Of a stretch of 9,805 bases of DNA, positions 6,039 through 9,805 are shown in pieces. Each line of letters begins with the position of its first letter. Position 1 is the stretch's first letter. The position numbers and the translations under genes are program-made. Location of the stretch: the NCBI GenBank assembly GCA_030611625.1, contig JAUWPK010000099.1, positions 1 through 9,805 on the forward strand, read 5' to 3'. This DNA comes from Promethearchaeum sp. Lineage in GTDB: Archaea; Asgardarchaeota; Lokiarchaeia; Sigyniarchaeales; Promethearchaeaceae. The notes beneath the pieces were generated by a model, which was not told where the DNA came from, made no database searches, and was given only the letters and a program-made list of their open reading frames with translations.

Positions 6039-7942
6039 GTGATATACCAGTAATTGCCCAGAATAAACCTGGAAAAAAATTAATTATGCTAGGAAATGAA
6101 GCAATTGCAAGAGGAATATTAGAAGCTGGAGTAATTATAGCTGCCGCATATCCAGGGACACCATCATCTGAAATCATGCCGGCTTTAGCCAAATGTGTTC
6201 CTTACCATCCTGAACTTCGAGTTGAATGGAGCGTTAATGAAAAAGTAGCTTTTGAAATCGCTCATGCTGGATCTATGTCAAATGTGAGATCAATTGCTGT
6301 TATGAAACATGTTGGGCTCAATGTGGCATCCGATGCATTTATGACTGCTTGTTACCATGGTGTTCGTGGTGGATTGGTGGTTATCTCAGCTGATGATCCA
6401 AGCCAATTTTCTAGTCAAAATGAGCAAGACAACAGATATTATGGTCTTCATGCAATAGCGCCTGTTTTTGAACCATCAACAGCTCAAGAAGCCAAGGATA
6501 TGCTCAAATATGCATTTCAATTCTCTGAAGAAAATAATAGTGTTGTTATCTTTCGAACAACAACTAGATTGAATCATGGAAGGGCTGATGTAGAATTTGG
6601 TAAAATTTTAAAATTAGATCGCACACCTGAATTTGATTGGGATCGTCACAGATGGACCTGTGTTCCTTCATCTACAAGACCTCAAAGAACAGAAATACTT
6701 CTTAGAATGAAAAAGATGAAAGAGAAAGCAGATGATTTTCCATTTAATGAACTGACAATTAGTGAAGAAAAAATTAATGGAAAGCGATATGGTTTCATTG
6801 CGACTGGAATTGCTCATGCTCACATGATTGATGCTCTCAATTTTCACGGTATTAAAGATAAAGTCTCGATTTTAAAACTTGGATTAGTTAATCCTTTACC
6901 ACAAAAATTAATAAAGAAATTAATGACTTCAGTTGATGAATTATTAGTTGTTGAAGAATTAGAGCCAATTTTTGAAGAACAATGTAAAGCTTTTGCATAT
7001 GATTGGAGTTTAGGAGATAAAGTTAGGATTCATGGAAAAGATTTCTTACCTCAACAAGGTGAATTTAAACCTGAAACTTTGATCACTCAATTTGCAAAAT
7101 TCGTTGGAATCGACTATACTCCTCCCGAATCAACAACTTTAGACATTATAGTTCCTCCAAGATTACCACAAATGTGCCCCGCTTGTTCTCATCGCAATAT
7201 TTATTGGATTATGAAACAATTTTCAAAGAAACATAAGATGAAATTCGTGAACAATAGCGATATTGGTTGTTATTCCTTAGGTGTTTATAAACCACTTGAA
7301 ATGGTTGATACAATGTTGTGTATGGGTGGATCCATTGGTATGGCTAATGGTTTTGCAAAAACAATGCCTGATGACATATTAGTTACTGCTTTTCTGGGAG
7401 ATTCCACGTTCTTCCATTCAGGTGTTGCGCCTTTAATCAACGCTGTATACAATAGGAACAATATGCTTATTATTATATCTGATAACAGTTTTACAAGTAT
7501 GACTGGTGGACAAGATAACCCATCCAATGGAATAACACTCACAAAAGAACAAGGAACAAAAATTCTTATTGAAAATGTTGTCAAAGGTTGCGGGGTTCCC
7601 GAAGAAAATATTTGGGTACATGAAGCGTATGATATGGAAGGATTGAAGGAAAAATTCGAGCAAGCAGTAAAAGCTAAAGGCGTTCGTGTTATAATTCCAA
7701 GACATATGTGTTCTCTTCAAGAAATGCGCTTGGTTAAGAAGAATAAAATCAAACTTCCTATCATTAAAGTAGATCATGATGTATGTATCGGATGTCAGAC
7801 ATGTGTTCGGCAATTTGGTTGTCCAGCTATTAATTTTGATTATGAAATACGGAAAGCGTCTATTGATCAAGAACAATGTCGAGGGTGCAAAACTTGTATC
7901 TATATTTGTCCTTCCAATGCTTTCTATGTTGTAAAAGAGTAA
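6035..7942 (+). CDS. iorA: Indolepyruvate:ferredoxin oxidoreductase, alpha subunit
   Basis: The catalytic subunit of the thiamine-diphosphate- and iron-sulfur-dependent arylpyruvate oxidoreductase; 635 residues, the usual IorA length. The N-terminal POR-alpha-like domain (about 15-180) carries GNEAIARGILEAG and AYPGTPSSE. A transketolase-C-like domain follows (about 250-330). The TPP domain (about 375-560) has CPAC (381-384), then the GDS motif at 455-457 and SDN at 482-484, about 28 residues later, which binds Mg-TPP. The C-terminus holds two [4Fe-4S] ferredoxin motifs: C584, C587, C590, C596-Pro (five residues before the last Cys) and C615, C618, C621, C625-Pro (standard spacing). TTG start at 6035, with AAGGAG nine bases upstream. 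The protein is cytosolic and expected to be oxygen-sensitive. The role is arylpyruvate oxidation in amino acid fermentation, or the reverse in biosynthesis. Assignment is secure. Confidence 0.96.
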   Translation: MSDIPVIAQNKPGKKLIMLGNEAIARGILEAGVIIAAAYPGTPSSEIMPALAKCVPYHPELRVEWSVNEKVAFEIAHAGSMSNVRSIAVMKHVGLNVASDAFMTACYHGVRGGLVVISADDPSQFSSQNEQDNRYYGLHAIAPVFEPSTAQEAKDMLKYAFQFSEENNSVVIFRTTTRLNHGRADVEFGKILKLDRTPEFDWDRHRWTCVPSSTRPQRTEILLRMKKMKEKADDFPFNELTISEEKINGKRYGFIATGIAHAHMIDALNFHGIKDKVSILKLGLVNPLPQKLIKKLMTSVDELLVVEELEPIFEEQCKAFAYDWSLGDKVRIHGKDFLPQQGEFKPETLITQFAKFVGIDYTPPESTTLDIIVPPRLPQMCPACSHRNIYWIMKQFSKKHKMKFVNNSDIGCYSLGVYKPLEMVDTMLCMGGSIGMANGFAKTMPDDILVTAFLGDSTFFHSGVAPLINAVYNRNNMLIIISDNSFTSMTGGQDNPSNGITLTKEQGTKILIENVVKGCGVPEENIWVHEAYDMEGLKEKFEQAVKAKGVRVIIPRHMCSLQEMRLVKKNKIKLPIIKVDHDVCIGCQTCVRQFGCPAINFDYEIRKASIDQEQCRGCKTCIYICPSNAFYVVKE

Positions 7943-8077
7943 TATTTATTGAAATGTTATAGATCACTGAATCTAATGGCTGATTTGTAGGGTTATCTTG
8001 CTGAATTTCCAAGAATGAAGCCATTTGATTATTATTTCATTATATTTTAGTGATTTTTTCAAAATTTTATCCCAATT

Positions 8078-8155
8078 ATCCCTTAGACACGATTTGTTCA
8101 CTAAATTATAGTAAATTTGACGATTCCAAGCCACAATTCCCGTTCACTAAGGGAT
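8078..8155. repeat. 9-bp inverted repeat with shared 9-bp direct repeat
   Basis: ATCCCTTAG (8078-8086) is exactly complementary to CTAAGGGAT (8147-8155), with 60 bases between. GTTCACTAA occurs at 8096-8104 and again at 8142-8150, the second copy running into the right arm. The unit could be a small structured RNA, or the footprint of an insertion; no tRNA-like T-loop is present. Confidence 0.45.
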
Positions 8156-8208
8156 ACTGATTTTTCAAGTATATATCTCATCAATATAACCACACTCAAC
8201 CCACCACT

Positions 8209-8451
8209 ACTCCAATACCATCAAATAATCCGCCTCTATATCAATATCTTATAATTACTCCGAATAGGAGGAGTCCTGCTCCGACCTTTATGAGGATATC
8301 CTAAAAACCAATTTTCAATTGATAACCGACAACTGATAACTTATTTAAAGGATAGCCTCACTTCGGAGCAGGCTCCTTCGTTCTGCAGTGATGTTATGAT
8401 GGGACGGAGGAGGCAGTTTAGTTATAATGGAGGTGGTGATATTATTGGAGT
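8209..8451. repeat. Large imperfect palindrome, possible decayed mobile or dispersed element
   Basis: The core arms are 8266-8302 and 8349-8377. Read as complement, AGGATA, CCTCA, TCGGAGCAGG and CTCCT match in order, giving about 26 pairs with small internal loops. Farther out, ACTCCAATA (8209-8217) pairs with TATTGGAGT (8443-8451) around nearly the same centre, with poorly matching sequence between. Each core arm also has an internal dyad (GGAG...CTCC and GGAGC-AG-GCTCC), and AGGATATCCT (8293-8302) is itself a perfect palindrome. No transposase is seen. It may be a MITE-like or dispersed palindromic repeat. Confidence 0.5.
8316..8340. repeat. 11-bp direct repeat pair in palindrome loop
   Basis: CAATTGATAAC (8316-8326) and CAACTGATAAC (8330-8340) differ at one base and are spaced by three bases, giving a 14-base period. 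They occupy the central loop of the large palindrome. Confidence 0.5.
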
Positions 8452-8486
8452 GTTATGTATGGTTTTTTGAGCAGAAAGAGAAAAAA

Positions 8487-8558
8487 TGACCGAGTTATTC
8501 TCGGTCAGTGGTCATCTGAACCTATGTTCAGATAATCTAATATCTTTTTTCTTTTTCA
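8487..8558 (+). terminator. Tandem perfect hairpins followed by T-rich tract
   Basis: TGACCGAG pairs perfectly with CTCGGTCA (8-bp stem, loop TTATT, 8487-8507). Six bases later ATCTGAAC pairs perfectly with GTTCAGAT (8-bp stem, loop CTAT, 8514-8533). A run TCTTTTTTCTTTTTC follows about 11 bases on. This could be the end of a small transcript starting in the gap, or subterminal hairpins of a lost element. It ends about 540 bases after iorA, rather far to be its only terminator. Confidence 0.5.
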
Positions 8559-8642
8559 TTTTCATTATTCTATATGAAAATCATTTTGATATTTTGTTTA
8601 TTTTTTCTTCTAATTTCAGATGTTATAAACAATAAATTGTAA

Positions 8643-8651
8643 TTTTATATA
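8643..8651 (+). promoter_or_regulatory. TATA-like box of the acylase gene
   Basis: TTTTATATA lies 54 bases before the last base preceding the ATG at 8706. The expected transcription start would be near 8673, leaving a leader of about 30 bases that contains the Shine-Dalgarno site. Confidence 0.38.
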
Positions 8652-8694
8652 GGATAAGATGGAAGAGTAATACAATACGAGTAATTTTCAAAAA

Positions 8695-8700
8695 AGGTGA
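8695..8700 (+). promoter_or_regulatory. Shine-Dalgarno site of the acylase gene
   Basis: AGGTGA (extending to GGTGAT) is complementary to the conserved AUCACC at the 16S rRNA 3' end. It is five bases before ATG 8706 and fixes that start. Confidence 0.7.
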
Positions 8701-8705
8701 TAATA

Positions 8706-9805
8706 ATGGAAAACAAACAAAAACAAAAACCTACAATTATTAAAATTATAATTGCATCTGTAATTTCGATTGGTATGATTACAGCTTTTTCTATTCCATT
8801 TGGAATGATTCCTCCTCTTGGAGATTTATTGTTTCCTGGAAATGGGATATGGAAAGTACCTAGTGAAGTACCTGACTATGAAATTGTGAAGGACTCTGCT
8901 CTTTCTCATGATGTAAAGGTGTACAGAGATGAATGGGGTATTCCTCATATATATGGTTATGGTGAAGAAGACTTAATGTTCGCTCTTGGATATGTTCAAG
9001 CCCAAGATCGAATGATTCAAATGGACTTAGTTAGAAGGATGGCGCGAGGTCGTCTATCTGAAATTGTTGGTCCTGATGCACTTGAAACAGATAAGTTTAA
9101 TATTCTTAAACTAGAAGAATATTGGGCTAATGAAACTGTTGAATATTTAAAATCAGAAGCATTGGTAGATCCTTTATTTAAATCAATTTATCAAATGCTT
9201 ATACGTTATGCTGATGGGATAAATAAGTACATTGAAACTAATCAAAATAATAAACCATTTGAATATCAATTTTTAGATGTTGAAATTGCTCCATGGGAGA
9301 TTGTTGATACATTAGTATATTCAAAATACATGTCAGAATATTTTACATGGAGTTATAAAGATATGCAGAGATATGAAAGCATGATGATATTAGGAAGTGA
9401 TAATTACACTGAACTGTATGGATTTCCAGCACCGTATCAAATTCCTGTTTGCCCAAATTATGGAGAATATGATGATATTTCTGTTCCTTCCAGTGAATTT
9501 AATCCTCCAAGTTCTTCAGGTACAGATAAGATCACAGCACAACCCGATAGTTCAGATATCTCTGAAATTCAACCAATGAATTTTATTTCATCGTTTTTAG
9601 ATGGATTGCAAGGATTTCCTCAAGAAGTAGAGCGAATGGAACAAGAGTACATAATTGGATCAAACAACTGGGTTATTTCTGGAAATAAAACTGCCTCTGG
9701 AAAACCATTACTTAGCACTGACATGCATTTAGGGTTGACATTACCTGGAATGTGGTACGAAGCTCATCTTGTTGACATAACTCCGGGGGCTGATCTAAAT
9801 TTGTA
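8706..9805 (+). CDS. Penicillin-acylase-family Ntn-hydrolase, 3' end cut by window edge
   Basis: Precursor of an N-terminal-nucleophile amidase of the penicillin/acyl-homoserine-lactone acylase family. The frame is open without interruption for 366 codons to the edge, and about half of a typical 750-850-residue protein is present. Residues 1-9 are polar and basic, and about 10-34 form a hydrophobic signal or anchor segment, so the enzyme probably acts outside the membrane. Alpha-chain hallmarks follow: VYRDEWGIPHIYG, then FALGYVQAQDRMIQMD and RRMARGRLSEIVG. The autocatalytic site is Gly318-Ser319 in GSNNWVISG, with GKPLLSTDMHL after it; Ser319 would become the beta-chain nucleophile. A Ser/Pro-rich, low-complexity stretch (about 259-290) lies in the linker before the cleavage site. 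The gene is preceded by its own promoter and a strong Shine-Dalgarno site and is not linked to iorBA. Natural substrate is unknown; archaeal members may degrade acyl-amides or peptides. Confidence 0.92.
   Translation, partial: MENKQKQKPTIIKIIIASVISIGMITAFSIPFGMIPPLGDLLFPGNGIWKVPSEVPDYEIVKDSALSHDVKVYRDEWGIPHIYGYGEEDLMFALGYVQAQDRMIQMDLVRRMARGRLSEIVGPDALETDKFNILKLEEYWANETVEYLKSEALVDPLFKSIYQMLIRYADGINKYIETNQNNKPFEYQFLDVEIAPWEIVDTLVYSKYMSEYFTWSYKDMQRYESMMILGSDNYTELYGFPAPYQIPVCPNYGEYDDISVPSSEFNPPSSSGTDKITAQPDSSDISEIQPMNFISSFLDGLQGFPQEVERMEQEYIIGSNNWVISGNKTASGKPLLSTDMHLGLTLPGMWYEAHLVDITPGADLNL

Larger units (their letters stand above)
7943..8705. other. 763-bp non-coding gap with nested repeats
   Basis: No convincing protein-coding frame is seen on either strand. 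The longest open stretch I traced on the plus strand (8294-8473) has no good start codon until ATG 8395, leaving 24 codons inside a palindrome. Bases 7943-8070 are plain AT-rich sequence with no feature I can name. Beyond that lie a short inverted/direct repeat (8078-8155), a large imperfect palindrome (8209-8451), two hairpins with a T-tract (8487-8558), and the promoter region of the acylase gene. The stretch around 8260-8420 is richer in G and C than its surroundings. Confidence 0.6.

Noticed and set aside
7433..7876. 147-codon minus-strand frame within iorA
   Set aside because: It is antisense to the TPP and ferredoxin domains, and the product looks like random low-complexity hydrophobic and asparagine-rich sequence.
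8078..8155. Possible second tRNA-like gene because of the 9-bp closing stem
   Set aside because: No T-loop TTC motif, no anticodon arm and no D-loop GG in place.
8294..8473. Open stretch of about 60 codons in the large gap
   Set aside because: It has no usable start except ATG 8395 (24 codons), spans the arm and loop of a palindrome, and shows no domain; kept as repeat, not gene.
8572..8592. Imperfect palindrome ATATGAAAA-TCA-TTTTGATAT
   Set aside because: One mismatch in an AT-rich context upstream of the acylase promoter; such dyads arise easily by chance and nothing else supports an operator.
7943..8705. CRISPR array
   Set aside because: The repeats are only pairs, differ in unit and spacing, and there is no regular repeat-spacer periodicity.
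9397..9579. 60-codon plus-strand frame
   Set aside because: It is an alternative frame within the penicillin-acylase coding sequence, whose own frame is open throughout and carries the family motifs.

Overview
The window is AT-rich and archaeal. The evidence is a two-ring CDC48/VAT-type AAA ATPase, a tRNA-Leu interrupted at position 37/38 by an intron that folds into a bulge-helix-bulge, TATA-like boxes about 26 nt upstream of genes that mostly lack Shine-Dalgarno sites, T-tract terminators, and an oxygen-sensitive indolepyruvate:ferredoxin oxidoreductase. A p97-like second Walker A loop (GPPGCGKT) and a possible gelsolin-like protein would suit an Asgard-type anaerobe. That placement is inference, not proof.

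Layout. Bases 1-1724 hold the 3' part of a cdc48 gene whose N-domain lies outside the window. Bases 1792-2670 encode an inositol-monophosphatase-family enzyme. On the minus strand, converging on it, are a tRNA-Leu(CAG) gene (3616-3724), a 248-residue protein with a possible gelsolin-like fold (2779-3525), and a 41-residue basic, single-helix membrane protein (2644-2769). The small gene lies in the same frame as the 248-residue gene, separated by one TGA and nine bases.

Bases 3851-5248 encode a PLP-dependent beta-eliminating lyase. Its specificity residues are those of tyrosine phenol-lyase, not tryptophanase. Next comes an iorB-iorA pair (5418-7942) with a 4-nt overlap. Together they look like a small aromatic amino acid fermentation region: the lyase would split tyrosine into phenol, pyruvate and ammonia, and IorAB would oxidise arylpyruvates from transamination to aryl-CoA while reducing ferredoxin.

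Bases 7943-8705 contain no convincing gene. They carry nested structure: a 9-bp inverted repeat sharing a 9-bp direct repeat, a large imperfect palindrome with locally higher GC that may be a decayed mobile or dispersed repeat, and two perfect hairpins followed by a T-tract. From 8706 to the right edge runs the start of a membrane-anchored penicillin-acylase-family Ntn-hydrolase with a good Shine-Dalgarno site; it continues beyond the window.

No single multi-gene system unknown to me is evident. The best leads are the possible gelsolin-like/membrane-helix gene pair split by one TGA, the archaeal tyrosine phenol-lyase, and the structured gap at 7943-8705.
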